Notes: generated by a model not told the origin, from the letters alone. DNA of 64,000 nt from Bradyrhizobium sp. WSM3983 (GCF_000473045.1 NZ_AXAY01000015.1:149517-213516); one strand, 5' to 3'. Positions 34,754-44,074 are shown, counted from the first letter of the stretch. Numbers and translations are program-made.

Positions 34754-36994
34754 ATGGACACCACCGAGCTTCCCAACGACGAGGTCAGGCAGATGCTCCG
34801 GGACTCCCTGCGCGGGTTTCTCGGCGAGCAGTGGAATGCCGATTGCTTCAGGCTTGGCGCCGAGCCGAAAGACGTTGCAGCGATATGGGCCAAGCTGGTT
34901 GGCCAGGGCGTAGCCAGTCTGGGCTCCGCTCCTGAGGAAGGGGGCTTGCGCGAGATCGCGGTCGTGCTCGCGGAGCTCGGGCGTGCGGCGTGTCCGGCGC
35001 CTATGTGGTCGGCTGCGCTTGCCAATTTCGCGCTTTCGACGGCGAGGTCGGAACTGGCCGCTGACTGCCTGGAGAACCTGCACGTCGGGGCGGCGCGGCT
35101 CGCCTTCTCGTTTGGGGCGCTCGACCCCGCTCCGGGCGCGGGCGCGATCCGGGTTCGGGACGGCAGGGCAGACGGGGTGCTCCTGCTCGTGGAAGCGGCG
35201 GACAGCTGCACCCACTTGCTTGTTGCCATCGACCATGCGCTCCTAGGTCTCGTGGCACTGGATGCCGCCGGCGTCGCAATTGTCCCGACGCGTGCCATGG
35301 GCGCCTGGGGGGCTTGCGAAGTACGTCTCAGTTCGGCGCCGATCAGCCTCATCGCGATCGAGGCGGGCGTTCTCGATGATCTCTTGCTTCGCGGAAAGCT
35401 GGTGCTGATGGCGCGGGCGCACGGTGCCGCCCTGCGCGGTTTCGAGCTTGCCACCGATTACGCCAAGGAGCGGCATCAATTCGGTCAGCCGATCGGCCGG
35501 TTCCAGGCCATTCAGCACAAGCTCGCCAATGGCTTCATCGCCCTGGAAGGGGCGCGGCTGATCGTGGATCATGCGGCCAGGCTTCACGATCACGGGAATC
35601 GCGATTGGCGCTACTTCGCTCATGCGGCAATCGCCTTTGCCTGCGATGGGTTGCGGCGCGTCTCGCTGGAAACGCATCACGCGTTCGGCGCGATCGGTTA
35701 TGCCGATGAGCACGAGGCGCCGCGGCATTTCAAGCGGGTGCATCTCGACACCATCATGCTGGGCGGTGCGGCGCCGGCGAAAAAATGGCTGGCATCCTCA
35801 TTGCTGGAGCCGGGCAGTTCGGGCCTGCCTGAACATGATCTTGGTCCGGCCGGCAACGCGCTGCGCGAGCAGGTGATGGATTGGCTGGAGCAGCATTGGT
35901 CGGGGGACCGGAAGGCCGAATTCGATCGCAAACCCTTCGCCAAACGCGAGTTCGATGCCGAGTTCGCGCGCGAGATCGGCGAGACCGGCTGGATCGGGCT
36001 TGGCTGGTCCCGGCAGTTCGGCGGCCAGGCCCGTTCGCCGCTCGAGCAGATCGCGTTCATGGAGACGATGGAGCGCGGCGAAGCGCCGCGCATCGGCGCC
36101 GCGATCCAGGCCAATGCCGTGATGATGTTCGGAACGCTCGAGCAGCAGCAACGCTATCTGCCTGAAATCCTGCGCGGCGAGGCCATGTACGGGATGGGCT
36201 ACAGCGAACCGCAGGCGGGCTCGGATCTCGCAGCGCTGCGGACCAGCGCGGTGCGCGATGGCGATCACTGGGTCATCAACGGCCAGAAGATATGGACCAC
36301 CACCTGGTGGGGCAAATACATGTTCCTGGCCGCGCGCACCGACAAGGATGCCGAGCCGCCGCACGCCGGCATCAGCATGTTCATCGTACCCATGAACGCC
36401 GAGGGGATCACGGTCCGGCCGGCGACTACGATGTATGACGGCTCGTTCGCCAACATCTTCTACGACAATGTCCGTATTCCCCTGGAGAACCTCGTCGGCG
36501 AGATCAACGGGGGCTGGAAAGTCCTGACCGGCGCGCTCGCCTTCGAGCGCGGGCTGGTCGGCGGGGGCATCGTCCTGAAGGTCGCTCACGCCTTCGAGCA
36601 GCTACGCGGGCACGTCATGCAGAGGGACGCTGCGGGAATGGCGCTCAGCGACGATCCCATCGTGCGCGACAGGATGGCGACGCTGGCCGCCGAGATCGAG
36701 ATCGGGCGTCAGTTGATGATGCATTGCGCCGAGCTCGCCGCGGACGGCATGACGCCGCCGGAATACGGCGCGATCAGCAAGGTCTTCTCCGGGGAGTTGA
36801 TGGAGCGTTTCGGCGAGGCGGCGCTCGACATCCTCGGCACGAGGGCGGCACTGTCGGAGCAGATGCCGGGGGCGATCGACAATGGCCGTTTCGAGCAGAA
36901 CCTGCGTCATTCGCTGATGTGGGTGATCAGCATCGGCACCAACGAGATCCAGCGCAGCCTCATCGCGCAACGTGCGCTTGGGCTTCCAAGATAG
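34754..36994 (+). CDS. Fused double acyl-CoA dehydrogenase
   Basis: This 746-residue protein contains two acyl-CoA dehydrogenase units in tandem. The first (about 1-365) is degenerate at its N-terminus but keeps YAKERHQFGQPIGRFQAIQH and HHAFGAIGYADEHEAPRHFKR. The second (about 370-746) has the full FAD/substrate signature GYSEPQAGSDLAALRTSA and ends SIGTNEIQRSLIAQRALGL. Heterodimeric acyl-CoA dehydrogenases acting on bulky ring-containing CoA esters are normally encoded as two genes; here they are one chain. It lies between a hydratase and a CoA-transferase, 8 bp before the latter. Confidence 0.88.
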   Translation: MDTTELPNDEVRQMLRDSLRGFLGEQWNADCFRLGAEPKDVAAIWAKLVGQGVASLGSAPEEGGLREIAVVLAELGRAACPAPMWSAALANFALSTARSELAADCLENLHVGAARLAFSFGALDPAPGAGAIRVRDGRADGVLLLVEAADSCTHLLVAIDHALLGLVALDAAGVAIVPTRAMGAWGACEVRLSSAPISLIAIEAGVLDDLLLRGKLVLMARAHGAALRGFELATDYAKERHQFGQPIGRFQAIQHKLANGFIALEGARLIVDHAARLHDHGNRDWRYFAHAAIAFACDGLRRVSLETHHAFGAIGYADEHEAPRHFKRVHLDTIMLGGAAPAKKWLASSLLEPGSSGLPEHDLGPAGNALREQVMDWLEQHWSGDRKAEFDRKPFAKREFDAEFAREIGETGWIGLGWSRQFGGQARSPLEQIAFMETMERGEAPRIGAAIQANAVMMFGTLEQQQRYLPEILRGEAMYGMGYSEPQAGSDLAALRTSAVRDGDHWVINGQKIWTTTWWGKYMFLAARTDKDAEPPHAGISMFIVPMNAEGITVRPATTMYDGSFANIFYDNVRIPLENLVGEINGGWKVLTGALAFERGLVGGGIVLKVAHAFEQLRGHVMQRDAAGMALSDDPIVRDRMATLAAEIEIGRQLMMHCAELAADGMTPPEYGAISKVFSGELMERFGEAALDILGTRAALSEQMPGAIDNGRFEQNLRHSLMWVISIGTNEIQRSLIAQRALGLPR

Positions 36995-37002
36995 GAGTGA
37001 GC

Positions 37003-38211
37003 ATGCAGGCGCAGGAGGCCACGAATCTGCCGCTCGAGGGCGTGCGCGTGCTCGATTTCTCGATCATGCTGGCCGGTCCGTATTGTGCGAGGCTGCTCGC
37101 CGATGCCGGCGCGGAGGTCATCAAGATCGAGCCGCCCGAGGGTGACGACATGCGTCTGCGGGCCCCGTTGCGGGAGGGGCAGAGTGCTTATTTCGGCCAG
37201 CTCAATGCGGGCAAGCGCAGCCTTGCGCTCGATCTGAAAAATTCCGAGGCGATCGAACTGGTGCGCCGGCTGGTCAAGGAGACCGATATCCTGGTCGAGA
37301 ATTTCCGGCCGGGGGTGATGGACCGGCTGGGCCTCGGCTACGACGCGTTGCGCGCGATCAATCCACGCCTGATCTACTGCTCGATCTCGGGCTACGGCCA
37401 AACGGGCCCGGCCGCGGAGCGCGCCGCCTATGCCATGATCGTTCACGCCGAGAGTGGCTTCGACCGTTCGCTGATGCGGTATGCGGGCGATCGCGACCGG
37501 CCGGCGGCGGGGGCGGTTTTCGTCGCTGACGTTCTCGGGGGGATCTTCGGCTATTCGGCGATCCAGACCGCCATGGTCCAGCGCGCACGGACGGGGACGG
37601 GCCAACGGATTGATGTTGCCCTGATGGACTGCATGCTGAACCTGCTCGTCTACGAATTGCAGGAAGCACAGTTCTCCCCGCAAGCGCCGCGCGCCGCCTA
37701 TGGTCCGGTCCGGGCTTCCGACGGCGACATCCTGGTTGCGCCGATCACGCCGCGAAATTTCGCTGCGCTGTGCGAGGTGACCGGGCAGGCCGATCTCGCG
37801 AACGATCCGCGCTTCAAGACGGTGCCGGGCCGCGCGGCCAATTGGACCGCGATGATGCAGGTCGTCGAAAAATGGTCCGAACAGAATACGGTGCGCGAGT
37901 GCATGGCTGCCCTCGACAAGGCCGGCGTTCCCAGTGCCGAATATCGCGATCCGGGAGCTGCGTTGACCGACCCGCATCTCCTTCAGCGCGGCGCATTCGC
38001 GACGATTGCGGATAGTGCGGGGGAATTCCTTGGCGTCAATGCGCCCTGGAAGATGTCGGGAGGATCGACCGCCATGCGGCGGGAGATCCCCGCGGTCGGT
38101 GCGCACCGGGACGAATTGCTGTCCCGGGTCCTCGGCCTGTCGGGCGAGGCCATCGCCGGCCTCGCTGACGCCGGAGCGTTTGGAAGCGCCAGCGCCCGGT
38201 TGAAGGGCTAG
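37003..38211 (+). CDS. CaiB/BaiF CoA-transferase family protein
   Basis: This 402-residue type III CoA-transferase has VRVLDFSIMLAGPYCARLLADAGAEVIKIE, NAGKRSLALDLK and the aspartate segment FVADVLGGIFGYSAIQTAM. ATG 37003 lies 8 bp after the preceding stop and follows AGGAGTGAGC. It probably loads CoA onto the acid substrate of the fused dehydrogenase. A racemase role (alpha-methylacyl-CoA racemase belongs to the same fold) is an alternative. Confidence 0.9.
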   Translation: MQAQEATNLPLEGVRVLDFSIMLAGPYCARLLADAGAEVIKIEPPEGDDMRLRAPLREGQSAYFGQLNAGKRSLALDLKNSEAIELVRRLVKETDILVENFRPGVMDRLGLGYDALRAINPRLIYCSISGYGQTGPAAERAAYAMIVHAESGFDRSLMRYAGDRDRPAAGAVFVADVLGGIFGYSAIQTAMVQRARTGTGQRIDVALMDCMLNLLVYELQEAQFSPQAPRAAYGPVRASDGDILVAPITPRNFAALCEVTGQADLANDPRFKTVPGRAANWTAMMQVVEKWSEQNTVRECMAALDKAGVPSAEYRDPGAALTDPHLLQRGAFATIADSAGEFLGVNAPWKMSGGSTAMRREIPAVGAHRDELLSRVLGLSGEAIAGLADAGAFGSASARLKG

Positions 38212-38241
38212 TCCACATTAGCGCGCCGGAGGGCACCGTCC

Positions 38242-39375
38242 ATGAAGATCATCGCTGCGATAGCAAATGGGCCGCGCGATCCTTTCGAGATCGCCCCTTG
38301 CGAACTCTCGGCCCCACGCGGTGGCGAAGTCCTGGTCAGGGTGCACGCGTGCGGCATCTGTCACACCGATCTGGCGGTGAAGTATGGGCACATTCCGGTG
38401 CAGATGCCCAAGGTTCTGGGCCATGAAGGAGCGGGCGTGATCGAACAGGTCGGCCCCGGCGTGACGTCGTTCCGCCCCGGCGTGACGTCGTTCCGCCCCG
38501 GCGACCACGTGCTCATGAGCTTCGGTTCCTGCGGTGAGTGCTCGAATTGTAGTGACGGCGCCCTCGGCTATTGCGATCACTTTCGCACCATCAACCTGTT
38601 CGGAAACAGGTCGGGCGGCTCGGCGCTGTCACGGGGCGGGAGCGACCTCGGCGGTCATTTTTTCGCGCAATCAGCCTTCGCGAGCCATGCGATCGCCACC
38701 ACCAGGAACATTGTCAAGGTCGATGCCGATCTGCCGCTGGATCTTGTTGCGCCGCTCGGATGCGGCATCCAGACCGGCATGGGATCGGTCATGAACGTGC
38801 TGCGGCCGCGGGCCGGAACCTCGATCGCGGTGTTCGGCGTTGGCGCGGTGGGCCTGTCCGCCATAATCGCCGCGCGGATCGTCGGCTGCTCGACCATCAT
38901 CGCCGTGGATGTCGTGCCGGAGCGCCTGCGCGTCGCGCGCGAGCTGGGTGCAACGCATGCGATATCCGGCCGTGCCGAGAATTCCGCGGCTGAGATCACC
39001 GAGCTCACGCAGGGCGGCGCGCATGTCTCGCTCGACACGACGGGCGTACCGGCGGCGGTGGCAAGCTCGGTCAATTGCCTGCGCGCGCGAGGCGTCAGCG
39101 CGCAGGTCGCGGCCCCACCTCGGGGAACGATGTATGCGGCCGAAGCCAGCGTGGTGGTCGGACGGGGAATCTCCATCCGCGGCGTGGTCGAGGGCGATGC
39201 AAATCCCCAGCTGTTCATTCCGCGCATGATCGGCTTCTTCCGCGAAGGCCGGTTGCCGCTCGACAAATTCGTCAAGACCTACCCGCTCGCGAGGATCAAC
39301 GAGGCCGTTGACGACCTCGACAGCGGCCGCGTGGTCAAGCCCGTTCTGACCATGGTGGAGATTGGAAGCGCTTAA
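38242..39375 (+). CDS. Zinc-dependent alcohol dehydrogenase
   Basis: This 377-residue MDR-family class III-like enzyme has the catalytic-zinc motifs CGICHTD (about 37-43) and GHEGAG, and four structural-zinc cysteines in CGECSNCSDGALGYC. The NAD-binding loop is GVGAVGL. A 21-bp in-frame tandem duplication (38454-38495) adds seven residues, GVTSFRP, before GDHV, just ahead of the structural-zinc loop. It may oxidise an alcohol made by the neighbouring P450 or Rieske enzyme (inference). Confidence 0.9.
   Translation: MKIIAAIANGPRDPFEIAPCELSAPRGGEVLVRVHACGICHTDLAVKYGHIPVQMPKVLGHEGAGVIEQVGPGVTSFRPGVTSFRPGDHVLMSFGSCGECSNCSDGALGYCDHFRTINLFGNRSGGSALSRGGSDLGGHFFAQSAFASHAIATTRNIVKVDADLPLDLVAPLGCGIQTGMGSVMNVLRPRAGTSIAVFGVGAVGLSAIIAARIVGCSTIIAVDVVPERLRVARELGATHAISGRAENSAAEITELTQGGAHVSLDTTGVPAAVASSVNCLRARGVSAQVAAPPRGTMYAAEASVVVGRGISIRGVVEGDANPQLFIPRMIGFFREGRLPLDKFVKTYPLARINEAVDDLDSGRVVKPVLTMVEIGSA
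38454..38495 (+). repeat. 21-bp tandem duplication inside the alcohol dehydrogenase gene
   Basis: Two identical 21-bp units lie head to tail (38454-38474 and 38475-38495), followed by CCCCGGCGA, the start of a third. The unit is a multiple of three and encodes PGVTSFR twice, so the frame is kept. The unduplicated form would read GVTSFRPGDHV, the normal family sequence. This looks like a recent slippage event. Confidence 0.85.
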
Positions 39376-39406
39376 CAAGACACAAAACAAGCAGGGAGGA
39401 GGAACG

Positions 39407-40642
39407 ATGCTCGACATCGCAACGGATAATGCCATCGCCGATCACAGAACCTACGGCAATGTCGGACTGCAGCACCGGCTCTTCGGCGAGTTGCGGCGAG
39501 GCGATCCGGTCCATTGGACGCAACCTGAAGGGTACCGTCCGTTCTGGACCATCACGAGACATGCCGACATCATCGAGATCGAGCGCCAGGCCGATCGCTT
39601 CATCAATGCGCCGCGGACGAAGCTTCTCAGCATCGAATTCGAGAGCAAGGTGAGGGAGGCGATGAGCGGCAAGCCCATGCTGGTCCGGGCCTTGCCGCAG
39701 ATGGATAATCCCGATCACGGCAAGTATCAGAAACTGACCCACGCCTGGTTTCAGCCCCGGCACATCCGGACGTTGTCCGAGCGTATGGCGGCGCTGGCGA
39801 AGGAGAGCGTCGATCGTCTCGTGGCGATGGGCAACCAGTGCGATTTCTACAACGATATCGCGATCTACTATCCTTTGCGGGTCCTGATGACCATCCTCGG
39901 CCTGCCGCGCAGCGACGAGGAACGTCTGCTCAAGATCACCCAAGCCTATTTCGGCGGCGGCGATCCGGAGATGCAGAAGGGCTCCGACCTGATCGACGCC
40001 ACGATCGCCTATGTCGACTATTTCAAGGACGTCGCGCGGGAGAGACGGAAGAACCCGCAGGACGATGTGGCGACGGTGATCGCAACGTCGGAGATCGATG
40101 GCCGGCCGATCGAGGATTTCGAAGCCTATTCGTACTATGTCGCGCTCGCGAGCGCGGGACACGACACGACGAGCGCGACGATCGCCGGCGGTCTGCTTGC
40201 CTTGATCGAGAACCCCGAGACCATGGCCCGCCTGCAGCGCGAACCCGAGCTCCTTTCGGACGCCGCGGAGGAGATGGTGCGCTGGGTATCTCCGGTCAAA
40301 CACTTCTTCCGCACCGCCACGGCCGACTACGACATTCGCGGCAAGACGATCAGGGCCGGCGACAGCATCCTCCTCAGCTATCCGTCGGGCAATCGGGACG
40401 AGGACGCCTTCGATCGGCCCTTTCAGTTCATTCCCGATCGGTCGCCCAATCGGCATCTCGGCTACGGATTCGGCATTCACGCCTGCATCGGACGGCATTT
40501 CGCCAAGGCCGAGATCGTGGCCTTCTTCCGCGAATTCCTCGGCAGGATCGAGCGGGTCGAGCTCGCGGGCGTGCCGGCGTGGACCGAAACGTCGTTTCTC
40601 GGCGGCGTGAAACGCCTGCCGATCCGCTATTCGGAACGCTAA
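39407..40642 (+). CDS. Cytochrome P450
   Basis: This 411-residue soluble bacterial P450 has the I-helix oxygen-activation motif AGHDTT (250-255), the K-helix E289xxR292, and the heme-ligand loop FGIHACIGRHFA with C360. ATG 39407 follows GGGAGGAGGAACG. No ferredoxin or ferredoxin reductase gene is adjacent; the reductase of the Rieske system 3.7 kb downstream is a possible electron donor. The cluster context suggests hydroxylation of an alicyclic, terpenoid or steroid-like ring or side chain. Confidence 0.92.
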   Translation: MLDIATDNAIADHRTYGNVGLQHRLFGELRRGDPVHWTQPEGYRPFWTITRHADIIEIERQADRFINAPRTKLLSIEFESKVREAMSGKPMLVRALPQMDNPDHGKYQKLTHAWFQPRHIRTLSERMAALAKESVDRLVAMGNQCDFYNDIAIYYPLRVLMTILGLPRSDEERLLKITQAYFGGGDPEMQKGSDLIDATIAYVDYFKDVARERRKNPQDDVATVIATSEIDGRPIEDFEAYSYYVALASAGHDTTSATIAGGLLALIENPETMARLQREPELLSDAAEEMVRWVSPVKHFFRTATADYDIRGKTIRAGDSILLSYPSGNRDEDAFDRPFQFIPDRSPNRHLGYGFGIHACIGRHFAKAEIVAFFREFLGRIERVELAGVPAWTETSFLGGVKRLPIRYSER

Positions 40643-40687
40643 GGGAAGCATTGCGGCGCGTGCGCGTCCTCGAAGGCAGGGACGGGG

Positions 40688-41176
40688 TCAGGTCTCTGAG
40701 GACGAGGGCGCGGCGGCCTTGGCGATCGCGAGCATGCAGTTGAGGAAGTGGACGCGGTCCTCCTTGGTCAAGGGCGCAAGCAGGGTGTTCTGAAGCTCAG
40801 CCGCGGCGGGGATGACTCCGAGAAGGGCTTCCTCACCCTTGGCGGTGATCTGGACCTGGATCGACCGCCGGTCTTCCGCGTTGCTTCGTTTCGAGATCAG
40901 CTTGCGCCCGGTCATGCGCTTGAGCATCTCGCTGAGCGTGTTGCGGTCGCTGCTGATGCGCACGGCGAGAGCGGACGGGGTGAGGGGACCATCCTGATAG
41001 AGCGCGATCAACACGCCGAACTGTCGTGGCGTGATGTCGCTCTGTCCGGTCAGGTCCTGGTAGAGCAGGTCATAGCGGGCCTCGAGCAGTCGAAGCAGAA
41101 ACCCAACGCCCCCTTCTAGGCGCCAGTTGCGCGCGATCTCCACCGCGCTCGCACTCTTTCCCTTGGGCCCTGACAT
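40688..41176 (-). CDS. MarR family transcriptional regulator
   Basis: This 162-residue winged-helix protein has ITPRQFGVLIALYQDGPLTPSALAVRISSDRNTLSEMLKRM and the wing RSNAEDRRSIQVQITAKGEEAL, typical of MarR repressors that sense aromatic acids or their CoA esters. It is encoded convergent to the P450 and divergent from the HicB-like/Rieske operon. The palindrome TACGTATACGTA at 41328 lies in that divergent gap. Confidence 0.9.
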   Translation of the reverse strand: MSGPKGKSASAVEIARNWRLEGGVGFLLRLLEARYDLLYQDLTGQSDITPRQFGVLIALYQDGPLTPSALAVRISSDRNTLSEMLKRMTGRKLISKRSNAEDRRSIQVQITAKGEEALLGVIPAAAELQNTLLAPLTKEDRVHFLNCMLAIAKAAAPSSSET

Positions 41177-41327
41177 CGTCGTTGACCTGAAATCTCCGAG
41201 AACGGCTCAGGCGTTAGCAGCTTGTCCGGTGGCTCTCAACCCCACGGCGGAATGGGCGCCAGTGAGCGCTGCGTCCAGAAATTCCGGCGAGACCAGATTT
41301 GCTATTGCAAGCCATTCGCTCATATAG

Positions 41328-41339
41328 TACGTATACGTA
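41328..41339. promoter_or_regulatory. MarR-type operator candidate
   Basis: TACGTATACGTA is a perfect 12-bp palindrome in an AT-rich stretch, 42 bp before the HicB-like/Rieske operon and 150 bp from the MarR start. It is the only obvious symmetric site in this gap. Binding by the neighbouring MarR protein is inferred. Confidence 0.5.
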
Positions 41340-41380
41340 TCAATTAACGGCGCTGAACTGCGCTGCCTGGGAGGGACTGC

Positions 41381-41749
41381 TTGGATCTGCGCGAGCTGCT
41401 GTCGATTCCCTATCTTCTCGAAGCCGAGGCGGTCGAAACCGAGCCCGGTCGATGGCTCGTACGTCTGACCTATCCTGAACTGCCCGGCTGCAGCGCGGAA
41501 GGCGCGGTGGTCGAGGACGCCCTGCGAGATATCGAGCGGTGCCGCATCGAGACGATCGTCAGCCTCGTTGAGTCGGGGGCAGTGCCGCCCATACCACGGC
41601 AGCCACTGGCTTCGGCGGATCCGCTCTGGACCGCACGTGATCTCGGACTGTCGGCGCGTGTTGCGGCGCTCCTGGGCACTGCACCGGAGCAGGGCGGTGA
41701 CGGGATCCCATTGAAGGAGAAAGCACATGCTCTCACACGAAGACAATGA
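41381..41749 (+). CDS. HicB-like family protein without HicA partner
   Basis: This 122-residue protein starts at TTG 41381 after GGGAGGGACTGC. Residues about 12-70 form a HicB-type partial RNase H fold (TEPGRWLVRLTYPELPGCSAEG, then EDALRDIERCRIETIVSLVESG). The tail is rich in alanine and proline. HicB antitoxins normally pair with a small HicA toxin, but none is present on either side. Its stop overlaps the first 23 bp of the Rieske oxygenase gene, so it is co-translated with a catabolic enzyme. It may be a repurposed regulator or accessory factor. Confidence 0.75.
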   Translation: MDLRELLSIPYLLEAEAVETEPGRWLVRLTYPELPGCSAEGAVVEDALRDIERCRIETIVSLVESGAVPPIPRQPLASADPLWTARDLGLSARVAALLGTAPEQGGDGIPLKEKAHALTRRQ

Positions 41750-43046
41750 ACGGCTCGTCCGGGTCGGCAAGGGCACGCCGCTCGGAGACCTGTTCCGCCT
41801 CTATTGGATTCCCTTCCTTCCGTCGGCGGATGTGACCAAAGATGGCCAGCCGAAGCGGATCAGGCTCCTCGGAGAGGACCTTGTCGCATTCAGGGATTCG
41901 GAGGGACGCGTCGGGCTGGTCGATCAGGCCTGTCCGCATCGCGGCGCGCCGATGGTGTTCGCGAGGAACGAGGATTGCGGCCTGCGATGCGTCTACCACG
42001 GCTGGAAGTTCGACGTCACGGGCGCCACGACGGATATGCCGGCCGAGCCGGTCCGCAGCCGCCTTAAGGAGCGCGTGAGGATCAAGGCCTATTCGTGCCG
42101 GGAGCGCAACGGGATGATCTGGACCTATATGGGGCCAGATCAGGCTGATCTGCCGCCGCTGCCCAACGTCGAATGGAATCTGGTGCCGCAGGAGCAGGTG
42201 CATATCTCGCTGCGCGTGCAGGAGTGCAATTGGCTTCAGGCGGTCGAAGGTGAGATCGATTCCGCCCACGCGCCGCTGCTGCACGGGCGCCTGGATGCAC
42301 AGGGCTCGACCAGCGCCTGGATCCAGAAACGCGATCTGCGTCCGACGTTCGAATGCATCAAGCAGGATTTCGGCATGAGCATCGCTGCGCGGCGCAACTA
42401 CGATGCCAATACGCTGTACTGGCGCGTCAACCAGTTCATGCTGCCGTTCTACACGCTGGTCCCGCCATTGATGCCGTTCCCGGATCTCAGTGGCCATGCC
42501 TGGGTGCCGATCGACGATAAGAACACGCTCTGCATCATGTTCTCATATCACCCCTCGCACCCCCTGCTGCCGAAAACCCGGCGGGTCTTCTCCGAAGGAC
42601 ACAATGGTCGCGAGAGCGGGCATGCCAGCCGCCATGCGCTGGTCGAGCACCCGATGACGGTGCCTTATGCTGGCTATTGGACGAAATATAATCCGCAGAA
42701 CGGCTTCCAGTTCGACTACCAGGCGCAGCAGACGACCTGGTTCTCGGGCCTGCCGGGCTTGTGGGTACAGGACGGAGCCTGCCAGAGCGGCGTGTCGCCG
42801 ATCTTCGACCGGACCAGAGAAAATCTCTGTTCGAGCGACACCGGCATCGCGATGACCCGGCGTTTCATCCTGGAGGCGCTCGGGGCCTATCGCGATCACG
42901 GAACCAAGCCGAAAGGCGTGACGGACCCCGACGTGTTCATGGTCCGCGCAGTGTCGATGCGGCTGCCGCCGGAGGATTCGTGGGTCGACGTCGGCACGCC
43001 CTTCATGCGTGCCAAGCTCGGCGCCGATTTCGGATACGAGATGTGA
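41727..43046 (+). CDS. Rieske non-heme iron oxygenase, alpha subunit
   Basis: This 439-residue enzyme has Rieske cluster ligands C69, H71, C88 and H91 (CPHRG...CVYHGW) and the mononuclear iron site in VEGEIDSAHAPLLH (bridging D178, ligands H181 and H186). Its length and WIPFLPSADV start resemble phthalate 4,5-dioxygenase-type homomeric oxygenases, which take electrons directly from a PDR-type reductase, as encoded next. No beta subunit is present, as expected for this class. Substrate not assignable; ring hydroxylation or O-demethylation are the family reactions. Confidence 0.92.
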   Translation: MLSHEDNERLVRVGKGTPLGDLFRLYWIPFLPSADVTKDGQPKRIRLLGEDLVAFRDSEGRVGLVDQACPHRGAPMVFARNEDCGLRCVYHGWKFDVTGATTDMPAEPVRSRLKERVRIKAYSCRERNGMIWTYMGPDQADLPPLPNVEWNLVPQEQVHISLRVQECNWLQAVEGEIDSAHAPLLHGRLDAQGSTSAWIQKRDLRPTFECIKQDFGMSIAARRNYDANTLYWRVNQFMLPFYTLVPPLMPFPDLSGHAWVPIDDKNTLCIMFSYHPSHPLLPKTRRVFSEGHNGRESGHASRHALVEHPMTVPYAGYWTKYNPQNGFQFDYQAQQTTWFSGLPGLWVQDGACQSGVSPIFDRTRENLCSSDTGIAMTRRFILEALGAYRDHGTKPKGVTDPDVFMVRAVSMRLPPEDSWVDVGTPFMRAKLGADFGYEM

Positions 43047-43080
43047 GCCCTTCGATGGCAGTCCCGCGGAGGCGCGCGCC

Positions 43081-44043
43081 ATGAGCGATGGCTTGTTCGA
43101 CGTTCGCGTCAAGCGCATCGGCTACGAGGCGGATGGGATTAATTCCTACGAACTGAACTCGCCGACCGGCCGCGATCTCAATCCCTTCACGGCCGGTGGG
43201 CATATCGATGTGCATCTGCCGAACGGCATGGTCCGCAGCTATTCGTTGGTCAACGATCAGCGCGAGCGCCATCGCTATGTGATCGCGATCAACAAGGACC
43301 CGGCCGGGCGGGGTGGCTCACGCTTCCTGCATGACAATCTGAGGGCGGGCGACATCGTCAGGGTGTCGCGGCCCCGCAACAACTTTGCGCTCTGCGAACA
43401 TGCCGAGCATTCGGTCCTCGTCGCAGGCGGAATCGGCATCACGCCGTTGCTGTCCATGGCCCGTCGCCTCGACGCCCTCGGGCGGTCCTGCGAACTGTTC
43501 TATGCTGCAAGGGCGCCGCGCGCGGCGGCATTCCTCGACGAGATCGAGGTGCTCGCGGCGAAGGGACGCTTGAAGGTGCGCCTCGACTTCGACAACCAGC
43601 GCTCCGGGCGTCTGTTCGATCTTGCGTTCGTCATCGACCGAGCGCCGGCGCAGGCTCATCTCTATTGCTGTGGGCCGCAGCCGATGCTCGAAGCCTTCGA
43701 AGCCGCGGCCGCCAGTCGTCCGGCCGATCAAGTGCACCTCGAGTATTTCCAGGCGACCGAAGCTCCCGCGACCGCAGGCGGTTTCGAGGTGAGGCTCGCG
43801 CGCAGCAACCGGACGATTGCGATCGAAGCCGGCAAGACGATCCTCGAAGCGCTGCTCGATGCCGGGATTGCGGCCAACCATGCCTGCTCGGAGGGGATCT
43901 GCGGCACCTGCGAAACGCGCGTACTCGAAGGCATCCCGGATCATCGCGATCAGTTTCTCAGCAAGGACGAGCAGGCATCCAACAAGACGATGATGATTTG
44001 CTGCTCGGGCGCGAGGTCGGGCACGCTGGTGCTGGACCTCTAA
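43081..44043 (+). CDS. PDR/VanB-type ferredoxin reductase
   Basis: This 320-residue electron-transfer protein has an N-terminal flavin domain (RSYSLVND at 52), an NAD domain (VAGGIGITPLLSMAR at 114; YCCGPQPML) and a C-terminal plant-type 2Fe-2S domain with C269, C274, C277 and a final cysteine near 307. ATG 43081 is used; an earlier frame start overlaps the oxygenase gene. It supplies electrons from NADH to the Rieske oxygenase encoded 34 bp upstream. Confidence 0.92.
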   Translation: MSDGLFDVRVKRIGYEADGINSYELNSPTGRDLNPFTAGGHIDVHLPNGMVRSYSLVNDQRERHRYVIAINKDPAGRGGSRFLHDNLRAGDIVRVSRPRNNFALCEHAEHSVLVAGGIGITPLLSMARRLDALGRSCELFYAARAPRAAAFLDEIEVLAAKGRLKVRLDFDNQRSGRLFDLAFVIDRAPAQAHLYCCGPQPMLEAFEAAAASRPADQVHLEYFQATEAPATAGGFEVRLARSNRTIAIEAGKTILEALLDAGIAANHACSEGICGTCETRVLEGIPDHRDQFLSKDEQASNKTMMICCSGARSGTLVLDL

Positions 44044-44074
44044 CAACAAAAAAGTTCGTAACAGGGTGGAAAAC

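Noticed and set aside
41381..41749. HicAB toxin-antitoxin pair
   Set aside because: No 60-80-residue HicA-like frame with its conserved histidine exists on either side.
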